Positions 1 to 7,556 are shown, counted from the stretch's first letter. The stretch is 34,217 nt of DNA from an uncultured Flavobacteriales bacterium (GCA_905478555.1 CAJQIZ010000030.1:1-34217), one strand, 5' to 3'. Made by a program: numbers and translations. The notes: generated by a model not told the origin, from the sequence alone.

Positions 1-240
1 GTGGAACTTATACTGATGTTAGTACGAATGCTTCAGGATGTATAGAGACTGAGATTTTAGTACTTACCATTAATAACAGCACATCTAATACTACGACAAT
101 TACTGATTGTGATTCTTATGCATGGTCAGTAAATGGAACTACATATACTCAGAGTGGAACTTATACTGATGTTAGTACGAATACATCTGGATGTACACAC
201 ACAGAGATTTTAGTACTTATAATTAACAATTCAACATCAT
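1..240 (+). repeat. 153-bp tandem repeat inside the first CDS
   Basis: The sequence from base 1 recurs from base 154, with 29 identical bases at the start of both copies. The period of 153 bases is 51 codons and keeps the frame. This is intragenic repeat expansion in a surface protein. Confidence 0.75.
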
Positions 241-860
241 TAACTAATACAGTAAGTATCTGCTTTGGTGATAGTATAAGTGTAGGTAGCAATACATATT
301 CTCAAACAGGAACTTATACAAATGTGTTTAATGCTGTAAACGGATGTGATAGTATTATTACCACTAACTTAAATGTCTCACAGCAGATTGTCGTTATTAT
401 ATCTCAACTTGGACTGGATATAAAAGCTAATTCAACTGGAGCTAGTATACCTTATGTATATGAGTGGAATACTGGTGAGACAAGTCAAACAATTACACCA
501 AATCAAGATGGAGATTATTGGGTAATAGTAACTGATGCTAATGGATGTTTATCAAATACGTCTTTCTTTGTGGTTGATTGGATACTTACAAGTATTGAAC
601 ATTTTAATATTGATAGACTTAGTATTTATCCAAATCCAAGTAGAAATATATTTAATATCGAGTTCACAAGTTTATTAAGACAGAATTTAGAGATTAGAAT
701 TATTAATTCTATTGGAGAGATAGTTTATTTAGAAAATTTAAAGAATTATACAGGAGAGTATAATAAAGCTATAAATTTAAAAGAGTTTTCTAAAGCACTT
801 TATTTCTTAGAGATTACAACTAATGATGGGATTATAAATAAGAAACTTATTTTGCAATAA
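1..860 (+). CDS. T9SS type A sorting domain protein, 3' part (starts before window)
   Basis: The frame is open from base 3, so the gene begins upstream of the window. The visible part has three ~50-residue repeats of the form SGTYTDV...GC...T/I-L-V, the first two near-identical in DNA with a 153-bp period. A short Ig-like stretch follows (YVYEWNTGETSQTITP) and then an 80-residue tail starting LSIYPNPSRNIFNIEF and ending IINKKLILQ. That tail matches the type A C-terminal signal that sends proteins through the type IX secretion system to the cell surface. The same GC-D-S repeat occurs in the choice-of-anchor-B gene at 15643. The sorting domain is clear; the function of the passenger part is unknown. 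Confidence 0.85.
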   Translation, partial: GTYTDVSTNASGCIETEILVLTINNSTSNTTTITDCDSYAWSVNGTTYTQSGTYTDVSTNTSGCTHTEILVLIINNSTSLTNTVSICFGDSISVGSNTYSQTGTYTNVFNAVNGCDSIITTNLNVSQQIVVIISQLGLDIKANSTGASIPYVYEWNTGETSQTITPNQDGDYWVIVTDANGCLSNTSFFVVDWILTSIEHFNIDRLSIYPNPSRNIFNIEFTSLLRQNLEIRIINSIGEIVYLENLKNYTGEYNKAINLKEFSKALYFLEITTNDGIINKKLILQ

Positions 861-883
861 ATATTAATTAAAAAAATAAATAA

Positions 884-1090
884 ATGAAAAAACTACTTTT
901 ACCATTATTATTTCTAATAGGATTACAAACACAAGCTCAAATTAATTGGTGTGATTCAATATCATATCAAATATTACCTAATCAAATATTACCTGTAGTT
1001 GATGATGCATCCTTATTAGCTCCAGAAGCAATGTTAAATGTAATACCTGGTATTACGAATCAACACGGTCCTTATTTCGAACTTTTTTAG
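884..1090 (+). CDS. Truncated secreted protein fragment (68 aa)
   Basis: The ORF starts with a good signal peptide (MKKLLLPLLFLIGLQTQAQ) and then INWCDSISYQ, a mature N-terminus of the type seen in Bacteroidota secreted proteins. It stops after 68 residues with no sorting tail. The last codons (HGPYFELF-stop) lie inside a 36-bp repeat that is intergenic at 2535, so the 3' part of a longer gene has probably been lost by recombination at that repeat. It follows the previous gene by 23 bases and may be co-transcribed. No function can be assigned; it is probably a gene remnant. Confidence 0.5.
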   Translation: MKKLLLPLLFLIGLQTQAQINWCDSISYQILPNQILPVVDDASLLAPEAMLNVIPGITNQHGPYFELF

Positions 1091-1100
1091 CAAATTATTG
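1065..1100 (+). repeat. 36-bp dispersed repeat, copy 1
   Basis: Begins ACGGTCCTTATTTCGAAC and ends AAATTATTG. It differs at one base from the copy at 2535-2570; a diverged third copy is at 9547. In this copy it supplies the stop codon of the 884 ORF. Confidence 0.8.
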
Positions 1101-1102
1101 CA

Positions 1103-1110
1103 TAATTTTG
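1103..1110 (+). promoter_or_regulatory. -7 box (TAATTTTG) directly before the 1115 gene
   Basis: Matches the Bacteroidota -7 consensus TAnnTTTG. Its G lies 5 nt before the A of the ATG at 1115, so the transcript would start at or next to the start codon. Confidence 0.6.
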
Positions 1111-1114
1111 TCTT

Positions 1115-2491
1115 ATGAAAAAACTACTCTTAATATTTTGCTTTCCTTTAATTAGTTTTAGTCAGAATATATATATACCTGATGATGCTTTTGAGCAGGA
1201 ATTAATCAATTTAGGAGTTGATAATTTATTAGATGATTCTGTAAGTTTATCTGCTATTGATACAATAACTTACTTAGATATTGCATTTCCTCAAACTACA
1301 TTAGAATACATTTATGATATTACAGGTATTCAATTTTTTTTCTCATTAGAATACTTTGATGCACAAGCTCAATTTCTTTCGGGAACATTAAATTTAGCTA
1401 ATAGTCCTAATTTAGAATATATAAATTGTGGATTAAATGATTTGGATACTTTATTATTTGTAGAAAGCAGTTCTATAGAGTATATAAGATGTGATCAAAA
1501 TAACTTGTCATTTATCCAAGTTTCTAACTGTTTTAATTTAGAAACTTTAATATGTAGTCAAAATCAATTACAAAATCTTGATGTAACAAATTGTACTGCG
1601 TTGACACAATTAAGTTGTGTAGCTAATCAGTTAACTTCGTTAGATATTTCAAATAATATTAATTTAGGACTTTTTCAATGTGGTGGTAATAGTTTAACAT
1701 CATTAGATTTATCGAATAATATAAATCTTCAAAATTTTTCTTGTTATCAAAATCCTATAACATCTTTAGACTTAACATATAATAGTTTATTAAATATTGT
1801 AGATGTTTCTGCATGTAATCTTTCGAATATTGATTTGAGAAATGGAAATAACACTAATATTCCAATTTGTGCTATTAGATTTTTTGGCAATCCTAATTTA
1901 ACATGTATTAATGTTGATGATACTTCTTATTCAAATTTAAACTGGGATAACACATGCTTTTTACTGACTTTAGATCCTCAAATGTACTATAGTAACAATT
2001 GTTCTCAAGCTTTTTGTGATTCCTTAATATTTTTGCAATCTTCAATTGATTCTTCAACTATTCCTAATCAAGTTACTTTTGACGTTCAAACACTTAATAT
2101 TAGTAATAGTAATGATTTTGCATATTGTGGGTTTGTTTTATTAGATAATAATGGAGATACAGTTGCTTATGAAAACATCAATACAGCTGGAAATGTTTAT
2201 GGACTGGTTTCTTTTAATACTGAAATAAGAGATTTAGAAATTCAACAAATTATTTCATTTCCATTTAATGGTGAACTTCATTTAATAACAGGTTGGTTTG
2301 CTGGTACACCTTCAACTTTTTGTATATATCCTTTCTCAATCTCAAATTCTACCTATGTAAGTGAAAGCAATAAAAGGTATAATCTAAAATTTATCATTGA
2401 TATTATTGGAAGAAATTCTAATTTAAAGAATCAACCTCTTTTTTTCATTTATGATGATGGAACAGTGGAGAAGAAAATGATTATTGAATAA
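1115..2491 (+). CDS. Leucine-rich-repeat secreted protein with short T9SS-like tail
   Basis: A 458-aa protein with signal peptide (MKKLLLIFCFPLISFSQ). An N-terminal IYIPDDAFEQ segment precedes about nine degenerate ~20-22-residue leucine-rich repeats (for example LTSLDLSNNINLQNFSCYQN, residues ~85-255). These repeats are common in Bacteroidota surface proteins and usually serve binding. A ~150-residue segment without recognised domain follows. The end, DIIGRN...LFFIYDDGTVEKKMIIE, is the compact tail also found on the proteins at 12462, 15643 and 19860, and presumably a type IX secretion signal. A hairpin terminator follows the stop codon. The start is fixed by the signal peptide and the -7 box. 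Confidence 0.85.
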   Translation: MKKLLLIFCFPLISFSQNIYIPDDAFEQELINLGVDNLLDDSVSLSAIDTITYLDIAFPQTTLEYIYDITGIQFFFSLEYFDAQAQFLSGTLNLANSPNLEYINCGLNDLDTLLFVESSSIEYIRCDQNNLSFIQVSNCFNLETLICSQNQLQNLDVTNCTALTQLSCVANQLTSLDISNNINLGLFQCGGNSLTSLDLSNNINLQNFSCYQNPITSLDLTYNSLLNIVDVSACNLSNIDLRNGNNTNIPICAIRFFGNPNLTCINVDDTSYSNLNWDNTCFLLTLDPQMYYSNNCSQAFCDSLIFLQSSIDSSTIPNQVTFDVQTLNISNSNDFAYCGFVLLDNNGDTVAYENINTAGNVYGLVSFNTEIRDLEIQQIISFPFNGELHLITGWFAGTPSTFCIYPFSISNSTYVSESNKRYNLKFIIDIIGRNSNLKNQPLFFIYDDGTVEKKMIIE

Positions 2492-2494
2492 ATA

Positions 2495-2524
2495 AAACCC
2501 CACTTATTTGAGTGGGTTTCTTTT
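2495..2524 (+). terminator. Hairpin terminator after the LRR gene
   Basis: AAACCC(C)ACT pairs with AGTGGGTTT around a 6-nt loop and is followed by CTTTT. It starts four bases after the stop codon. Related hairpins are at 9234 and 9356. Confidence 0.8.
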
Positions 2525-2534
2525 GGTGGACCTT

Positions 2535-2570
2535 ACGGTCCTTATTTCGAACTTTTTTAGAAAATTATTG
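2535..2570 (+). repeat. 36-bp dispersed repeat, copy 2
   Basis: Intergenic copy of the 1065-1100 repeat (35 of 36 bases identical), between the terminator and the first array-repeat fragment. It shows the element is not normally coding. Confidence 0.8.
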
Positions 2571-2574
2571 AATC

Positions 2575-2600
2575 TAAGGTTCTAATCCTGCTACCCCGAC
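2575..2600 (+). repeat. Array repeat, copy A (right end only)
   Basis: TAAGGTTCTAATCCTG followed by CTACCCCGAC is the last ~26 bases of the array repeat. This truncated copy is the left boundary of the cassette-like array. Confidence 0.75.
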
Positions 2601-2625
2601 ATTTTTCTCCACTGTCATGCAGTAG

Positions 2626-3573
2626 TTATTTATTCATTTCTTTTTCTATTTCTGCCTTTGAGATGTAATTAGGGTTATCGTTGTATTTCTCTAAAGCAAG
2701 CCCATAATACATTTTAATATTTTCAGGTGATTCCCCTTTTGCTTCTTTCATCCTGGCAAACCAATAGAAGGTTTCATGAATTTCTGGGAGTCCTTGTTGC
2801 ATCGTAATCATATTACATGATCCAAATGATTTTTGAGCTTCCTCATAGTTTCTTTCAAGAAATTTAATTCTACCCAACAAATAGAAATATCTAACCAAAA
2901 GAGTAGGGTGTTGCCCCTTTGAATTTATCTCTTCTTGAAGTTGATTAATTTCAGGTGTTATTTGGTCAATTGTTGCTGACAATGGAATTCTACCTGTTAT
3001 TTTATTCTCTGAAAATTCAACAAGTCTCTTTTTCCAAAGCGCACGCATTCTTATTTCACCGTCTCTCATCATTTCAGGGTCAACTAATGCCTGTTTTTTA
3101 TTTGCTGTGAAGCCAAGCTTTTCTACGACCTTTTCAGAACCAAGGTTGTCTCTATCAATATCTGCTTCAATGCTTTCTACCCCTTCATTTTTAAGTTGGT
3201 CAATTATTATTTGAATAGAGGTCGTTGCAATACCATTTCTTCTATATTCCGGCAGAACAGCATAACTAACGCTTGCATTTTTAAGTGTATCTCTAAATTC
3301 AAATGCAATAAAGCCAACTTGTTTATCCTTGGAAAAAGACCCACTCCCTTTTTGATAAATGAGCCAACAATTCCCTGCTCTGTTTCTTACATCATTATGC
3401 CAATAGTCAATTAGCTTTCGGTAGTCTTGCTGGGCTTCTTTTGGGACAATGTAATATCGTTTTATATCAGGGTCATTGAACATTCCGTTTATAAAAACCC
3501 TGTCAGTTTCTGATATTGGTTTGAGAACAAGATTATTACTTTCGATTTTTTGATTTAGTTTGTTAAAGTCCAT
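2626..3573 (-). CDS. GNAT family N-acetyltransferase with C-terminal helical (TPR-like) region
   Basis: From residue ~10 the protein has an acetyltransferase fold of the RimJ/RimL type: LVLKPISETD, then VGFIAFEF, and the acetyl-CoA loop LPEYRRNGIATTS, followed by VEKLGFTA. Residues ~205-315 are helical and TPR-like (YFYLLGRIKFLERNYEEAQKSF), which is unusual for a GNAT enzyme. The acceptor substrate is unknown. The frame extends to an ATG at 3624, but the ATG at 3573 sits 4 nt after a near-consensus -7 box, as at other starts here, so 3573 is preferred (315 aa). Two 60-base lines inside the gene count 38-40% G+C against 28% in a line of the next gene, suggesting separate origin. It is the first array cargo. 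Confidence 0.85.
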   Translation of the reverse strand: MDFNKLNQKIESNNLVLKPISETDRVFINGMFNDPDIKRYYIVPKEAQQDYRKLIDYWHNDVRNRAGNCWLIYQKGSGSFSKDKQVGFIAFEFRDTLKNASVSYAVLPEYRRNGIATTSIQIIIDQLKNEGVESIEADIDRDNLGSEKVVEKLGFTANKKQALVDPEMMRDGEIRMRALWKKRLVEFSENKITGRIPLSATIDQITPEINQLQEEINSKGQHPTLLVRYFYLLGRIKFLERNYEEAQKSFGSCNMITMQQGLPEIHETFYWFARMKEAKGESPENIKMYYGLALEKYNDNPNYISKAEIEKEMNK

Positions 3574-3575
3574 TT

Positions 3576-3584
3576 GCAATAATA
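3576..3584 (-). promoter_or_regulatory. Near-consensus -7 box before the GNAT gene
   Basis: The minus strand reads TATTATTGC, one mismatch from TAnnTTTGC, followed by AA and the ATG at 3573. It supports the shorter start. Confidence 0.4.
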
Positions 3585-3608
3585 AGATTATTTTATAAAA
3601 TATTTCAT

Positions 3609-3745
3609 TAATCAAGAAATCCAATTAATTTTTTAAGTTTGTATTAGTAGATTGATTAGCGGTGCAAAAAGCGGAGCAATTTTTAGTTTGAAAGCTTGCT
3701 GTAATCATGTAAATAGAGTGTAGGTTGTAATCCTGCTACCCCGAC
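3609..3745 (+). repeat. Array repeat, copy B (full length)
   Basis: The core runs from TTTTTTAAGTTTG (3629) through TTGATTAGCGGTGCAAAAA and GTAATCATGTAAATAG to CTACCCCGAC (3745): 117 bases, with ~20 less conserved bases (ATCAAGAAATCC) on the left. It separates the GNAT and YARHG genes. Its last bases contain the stop codon of the YARHG gene on the other strand. Confidence 0.9.
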
Positions 3746-5124
3746 TTTTTTATATCAATAATCTTTCCAGTAGAATTGACATTTACAATATAACGATATT
3801 CTTTAAAATCAATATAAATTGTATTAGATTTATATAAAAACCTTAAATCTTTATATCTCCATCTTCTATCATAATGATATATCTGTTGGAGGAATTCATT
3901 GCAAATATTCATATTATTATTATGAATATCATGACTGGTCTCTCTCCATGGATATTCTATAGCTAAATTAACTCCAAATCCTGCTCCATAATCTTTTAGT
4001 GAGTCAGCTTTTAAACGTAATATATAGTTTGCAATTGATACTGCTTCTTCAGGTATAAGATCATCCTCAAGACTTACTATATAATCATATATAAGCTTTT
4101 CATATTCAGAGAACCTTGTAACATCAGCTGAAACTACATAATTTGGGGTGTACCAGAATTGGTTATTGAATAATAATTTTAAATCTTTCGATTTAAACAC
4201 ATACCCATGTAATGCAAATAAAAGGTTTCTATATGTGCGGCATTGTAAGTTTGTGAAATTCATAGAATATAAATCATTGATTAAAGAAAACTGTTTTGCA
4301 AGATCTTTATCTTCAAGTTCATTATATTCTAAATCATAACTATAGCTAATGAAATGATGTAAATCTTCCCATATGTTTATCCAAATATCTTCTTCTGGTT
4401 TAAAGTTTTGTTTTTTAAATATTAATTCACCATTCTGAATTCTTATAATTCCTAATTCATTTATTATTTTACCTTCTCTAGAGAATTTCATATCTTGATG
4501 ATTTAAATTTAACTTACATATTCTCCTTTCCCCTAAGTTCAATTTCATAGTAAAATCTTCAATTTCTTTATTAGCCCATAATAGACCAGTATTTAAAATA
4601 TAGTCAAAACCTAACAACTCCCCTTCTCCTAAATCAAAGTCATTATGAAATCTTGCATCATAATTATGTTCAATTATTGTGTATCCTGGTTTAAAAACAA
4701 CATCAAATAGAAAGATGTACTCATTTCCCCGATATCCTAATATTGTATCATCCTCTAATTTCAATCTTTTAATGATGAATTTTTTTGTTTTTCCATCAAC
4801 CATTACATTAAAGTTTTTAATTGCAGGTATAGTGTCAAAATAATCTCTAACATCTTGTTCAGTATATGACGAATTAGATACAAATCCAACTTTTATTTTC
4901 TTACTTGATTGAGAAGGATTAAAGAAGTGAAAAATTACTTTCGTATGATAAGATGTTTTATCTAAGCTAAACTCTAATACTTCTTTCTTTAGCTCAATTA
5001 ATGTTTCTTGTAATGGCATTAAATTTCCTCCAGAACCTGAATATGAGAATGCTCCAGAATTTGCACTCATTTGTATAAAGATACAGGAAGTTATTAATAT
5101 ACTTAATATTTTATTTAAGCCCAT
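3736..5124 (-). CDS. YARHG domain-containing secreted protein
   Basis: A 462-aa protein with an N-terminal signal-like segment (LNKILSILITSCIFIQMSA). Residues ~45-260 look like a beta-rich, Ig-like domain (TSYHTKVIFHFFNPS...) with some resemblance to DUF4424 proteins. Residues ~285-330 match the YARHG domain: CRTYRNLLFALHGYVFKSKD, then NNQFWYTPN. YARHG proteins are extracellular or periplasmic and of unknown role. The rest (~330-462) is not recognised. The last codons (KKSG-stop) lie inside the right end of array repeat B, so the cassette boundary supplies the protein's end. No strong -7 box sits at the start codon. Confidence 0.75.
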   Translation of the reverse strand: MGLNKILSILITSCIFIQMSANSGAFSYSGSGGNLMPLQETLIELKKEVLEFSLDKTSYHTKVIFHFFNPSQSSKKIKVGFVSNSSYTEQDVRDYFDTIPAIKNFNVMVDGKTKKFIIKRLKLEDDTILGYRGNEYIFLFDVVFKPGYTIIEHNYDARFHNDFDLGEGELLGFDYILNTGLLWANKEIEDFTMKLNLGERRICKLNLNHQDMKFSREGKIINELGIIRIQNGELIFKKQNFKPEEDIWINIWEDLHHFISYSYDLEYNELEDKDLAKQFSLINDLYSMNFTNLQCRTYRNLLFALHGYVFKSKDLKLLFNNQFWYTPNYVVSADVTRFSEYEKLIYDYIVSLEDDLIPEEAVSIANYILRLKADSLKDYGAGFGVNLAIEYPWRETSHDIHNNNMNICNEFLQQIYHYDRRWRYKDLRFLYKSNTIYIDFKEYRYIVNVNSTGKIIDIKKSG

Positions 5125-5160
5125 ATATACATAATATTATCTGTTGCAAAATAGGAATAT

Positions 5161-5220
5161 TTTTTTAATTTTGCTGTAATAATGTAAAAAGGTGTTAGTT
5201 TTTAATCCTGCTACCCCGAC
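5161..5220 (+). repeat. Array repeat, copy C (internally deleted)
   Basis: Starts TTTTTTAATTTTG and jumps straight to CTGTAATAATGTAAAAAGG, then TAATCCTG and CTACCCCGAC. Against full copies ~57-66 internal bases are missing, consistent with deletion between the repeat's AGTTTG and AGCTTG motifs. It separates the YARHG gene from the 5263 gene. Confidence 0.85.
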
Positions 5221-5250
5221 TTTTTTATCATATTTTTAAGATTTATTTTG

Positions 5251-5259
5251 TAAGTTTGC
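5251..5259 (+). promoter_or_regulatory. -7 box TAAGTTTGC before the 5263 gene
   Basis: Exact TAnnTTTGC box followed by TTT and ATG; the G is 5 nt from the start codon, so a leaderless transcript is expected. Confidence 0.7.
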
Positions 5260-5262
5260 TTT

Positions 5263-5460
5263 ATGGAAAATTTCTTTAAGATTTACGTTATTTTACTTCT
5301 TGTTCTAGGTGCTATTGACGCTAAAAACAAAGAAATTAATAATCCTATTGCATTTATAATACATGTTCTTCTTTGGATGCCTCTTAATTTCATTGTAGGA
5401 TTACAATATCTTTTTGCTTTAGTTGTTGGGTGGGGTTTAATCTATTTTATTTTTTCTTAG
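5263..5460 (+). CDS. Small hydrophobic membrane protein (65 aa)
   Basis: The protein has two or three predicted membrane segments (residues ~5-18 and ~27-64) with a short charged stretch DAKNKEINN between them. No family is recognised. The -7 box immediately upstream makes it a credible gene despite its size. It is the only gene in the shortest array unit (~410 bases between repeats C and D). Confidence 0.65.
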   Translation: MENFFKIYVILLLVLGAIDAKNKEINNPIAFIIHVLLWMPLNFIVGLQYLFALVVGWGLIYFIFS

Positions 5461-5496
5461 ATAAATTATAAAAGTTATTTTTAAAAGCATTTTTTT

Positions 5497-5631
5497 ATCA
5501 GAGAATCCAAATAATTTTTTAAGTTTGTTTTATTAGATTGATTAGCGGTGCAAAAAGCGGAGCAATTTTTTGTTTTAAAGTTTGCTGTATTCATGTAAAT
5601 TAGTGTTAGGTTGTAATCCTGCTACCCCGAC
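5497..5631 (+). repeat. Array repeat, copy D (full length)
   Basis: Core 5515-5631, 117 bases, with the same left flank (ATCAGAGAATCCAA) as copies B and E. This copy contains GTTAGGT, which fits the integron attC consensus GTTRRRY, and TATTCATG where most copies have TAATCATG. Confidence 0.9.
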
Positions 5632-5664
5632 TTTTTTCTTTTCACATTTTCTATATTTTATTTG

Positions 5665-5673
5665 TATGTTTGC
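5665..5673 (+). promoter_or_regulatory. -7 box TATGTTTGC before the lipoprotein gene
   Basis: Exact TAnnTTTGC box 27 nt upstream of the ATG at 5699, giving a short leader of ~20 nt. Confidence 0.6.
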
Positions 5674-5698
5674 TTAGATTAATCTAAAACTTTAAATC

Positions 5699-6232
5699 AT
5701 GAAGAAAATAATTTATTTATTATTGGTAGTATCATTTGTTTTTACTGCTTGTAAGAAAGAACAAGGTTGTACAGACATAATGGCAACAAACTATAATGGA
5801 GATGCAGAAGAAGATGATGGATCCTGTCTATTTACTATATCTGGAGGGACATGGACAACACAATCTATTGAATCTAATGGAACAATGACAGTTTCTATGA
5901 TGGGAATACCTATTGTAGATAGTATAATAAATTATACCGAAACACATCCAGACTCTTTAGAACCATACAAGTTAACATTTATAGAGACTAGTACAGGAGA
6001 TTATTATACAGAATATGATCAATCTAATGTATTTGTTGAAGAAGGGACATGGTCGTTATCTGGAGATCAATTAACAGTAAATACTCCTGATACCACTCTG
6101 GTATTAACTGTAAATAGTGTTAACAAATCAGATGCTTCTATAACTATGTTGATTGATGAAAGTGGATCAGATGGAGGAGTTAGTTATGAAATTAACATAA
6201 CTCAAACAATGAATCTAAATAGAGAATACTAA
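5699..6232 (+). CDS. Lipoprotein with lipocalin-like beta domain
   Basis: A 177-aa protein with a lipoprotein signal (YLLLVVSFVFTAC, lipid cysteine at residue 18). Next comes GCTDIMATNYNGDAEEDDGSC, a short cysteine-bounded Asp-rich motif often seen in marine Bacteroidota surface proteins. The remainder (GGTWTTQSIESNG..., EEGTWSLSGDQLTVN, VNSVNKSDASITM) has the pattern of lipocalin-like lipoproteins: an eight-stranded barrel scoring a small bound ligand. The ligand is unknown. It would sit in the outer membrane, and is the sole cargo between repeats D and E. Confidence 0.8.
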   Translation: MKKIIYLLLVVSFVFTACKKEQGCTDIMATNYNGDAEEDDGSCLFTISGGTWTTQSIESNGTMTVSMMGIPIVDSIINYTETHPDSLEPYKLTFIETSTGDYYTEYDQSNVFVEEGTWSLSGDQLTVNTPDTTLVLTVNSVNKSDASITMLIDESGSDGGVSYEINITQTMNLNREY

Positions 6233-6270
6233 ATCTTTTTTTGAATAAAATTATTTTTAAAAGTAATTTC

Positions 6271-6406
6271 TAATCAGAAATTCCAATAAATTTTTTAAGT
6301 TTGTTTTAGTAGATTGATTAGCGGTGCAAAAAGCGGAGCAATTTTTAGTTTGAAAGCTTGCTGTAATCATGTAAATAGAGTGTAGGTTGTAATCCTGCTA
6401 CCCCGA
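6271..6406 (+). repeat. Array repeat, copy E (full length)
   Basis: Core 6291-6406 with left flank TAATCAGAAATTCCAATAAA. Nearly identical to copy B over the core, including GAGTGTAGGTTGTAATCC; it ends CTACCCCGA followed by ATATTTTTC. Confidence 0.9.
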
Positions 6407-6442
6407 ATATTTTTCTCTTCATTATTTCCCATAAATTTTCTG

Positions 6443-6451
6443 TAAGTTTGC
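6443..6451 (+). promoter_or_regulatory. -7 box TAAGTTTGC before the 6456 gene
   Basis: Exact box followed by AATC and ATG; the G is 6 nt from the start codon. The preceding ATAAATTTTCTG is also found before the 15643 gene. Confidence 0.7.
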
Positions 6452-6455
6452 AATC

Positions 6456-7292
6456 ATGAAGAAATTTCTAATTATTATAATATCTTTTTTAGTTGTTCTA
6501 CTTTCATTCTTTTTTTATCAAAATTCTGATTCGGTTAAAATAAAAGAAGCGATAAAAACTATAAATACATTTGCTATAACAACAGAGTTAGAATCAGAAA
6601 ATTTTTTCGAAATATATCCAAGTTTAAATGGAATTGGAAGGTTTAATTATTGGAAATTAATTGATTTAAAAATTGAGAATGAGAAGATATTTTTAAATTC
6701 AAATGATGAAATAACTATACCTTGTATTTTTTCTGACTCTAAAAAAGCTATATTTATAATTAGTAAAAAAAATACAGGAGAAATCATGAAATCTAAAGGT
6801 TTTCTCTCTAATAATGAGTATTTATGCCAATATCTTGATAATATAAGAGCTATTAATCATTTAGATTATGATGTTTCAATACACAATAGTTGTAAAAGGA
6901 ATGAAAAAGAATTCGAATCTATTGTTAATGGTGTTTTAAAAAAAACAATAGATAATATTACAATGGAGAAAGGGTCTAAAATGACAAATTCTTATAATAT
7001 TCATAGCTCTGGAGTTATTGTTATTAAAAATAACAACCCAATAGATTTCACAAATGGTGACATACAGTTATATTGTAATTTTTATAACCGAAAGAAAGAA
7101 TTGATTTCAAGAGAAGAACTTTTTATTATTAGTACTCCACTTCCTAAATTTTCAACAAGATCTTATGAGATATATTCTGCTCCAGTATCTAAAACATATA
7201 ATTTAAGCTCTGAAATAAATAGAGATTTTATTAAAAAATATGTTTCAGAAAATGCAAGAGGTTCAAATGGTTATTATTCTTTTAATCTGTAA
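6456..7292 (+). CDS. Hypothetical membrane-anchored protein (278 aa)
   Basis: An N-terminal hydrophobic helix (residues ~4-22, FLIIIISFLVVLLSFFFYQN) acts as signal anchor or signal peptide. The rest is soluble and mixed alpha/beta, with a cysteine-containing helix (KSKGFLSNNEYLCQYLDNIR) and a beta-rich half (SSGVIVIKNNNPIDFTNGDI). That half resembles FxLYD-type domains that modulate surface proteins, but the resemblance is weak. No catalytic motif is seen. It forms an operon with the 86-aa membrane protein 3 nt downstream, and the pair occupies one array unit between repeats E and F. Confidence 0.65.
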   Translation: MKKFLIIIISFLVVLLSFFFYQNSDSVKIKEAIKTINTFAITTELESENFFEIYPSLNGIGRFNYWKLIDLKIENEKIFLNSNDEITIPCIFSDSKKAIFIISKKNTGEIMKSKGFLSNNEYLCQYLDNIRAINHLDYDVSIHNSCKRNEKEFESIVNGVLKKTIDNITMEKGSKMTNSYNIHSSGVIVIKNNNPIDFTNGDIQLYCNFYNRKKELISREELFIISTPLPKFSTRSYEIYSAPVSKTYNLSSEINRDFIKKYVSENARGSNGYYSFNL

Positions 7293-7295
7293 AAT

Positions 7296-7556
7296 ATGGA
7301 GAAATATTTAGGGGTTAAACAATTTTTAGGATTTATTATTATTATTTGTGGTTCCATTTGGATCCTTAATACTATTGGTTTGTTAGGATCTTTGTTATTG
7401 GGCATTGATTCTTTTACAAGTTATTTTACAGATCCTATTTATATTGATGGTGAAGAGAAATCACCAATTAGTTTTATTGGTTGGAAGTCATTATTTTGGT
7501 CTACAATCATCTCTGCTGTATTACTAAAATACTTGGAGGTAGTTTTAGTAAAATAA
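7296..7556 (+). CDS. Small membrane protein (86 aa)
   Basis: Two predicted membrane segments (residues ~9-34 and ~64-84) flank a polar loop with DSFTSYFTDPIYIDGEEKS. It starts 3 nt after the stop of the 6456 gene and is surely co-transcribed with it. No family recognised; a partner role with the upstream gene is inferred from position only. Confidence 0.6.
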   Translation: MEKYLGVKQFLGFIIIICGSIWILNTIGLLGSLLLGIDSFTSYFTDPIYIDGEEKSPISFIGWKSLFWSTIISAVLLKYLEVVLVK

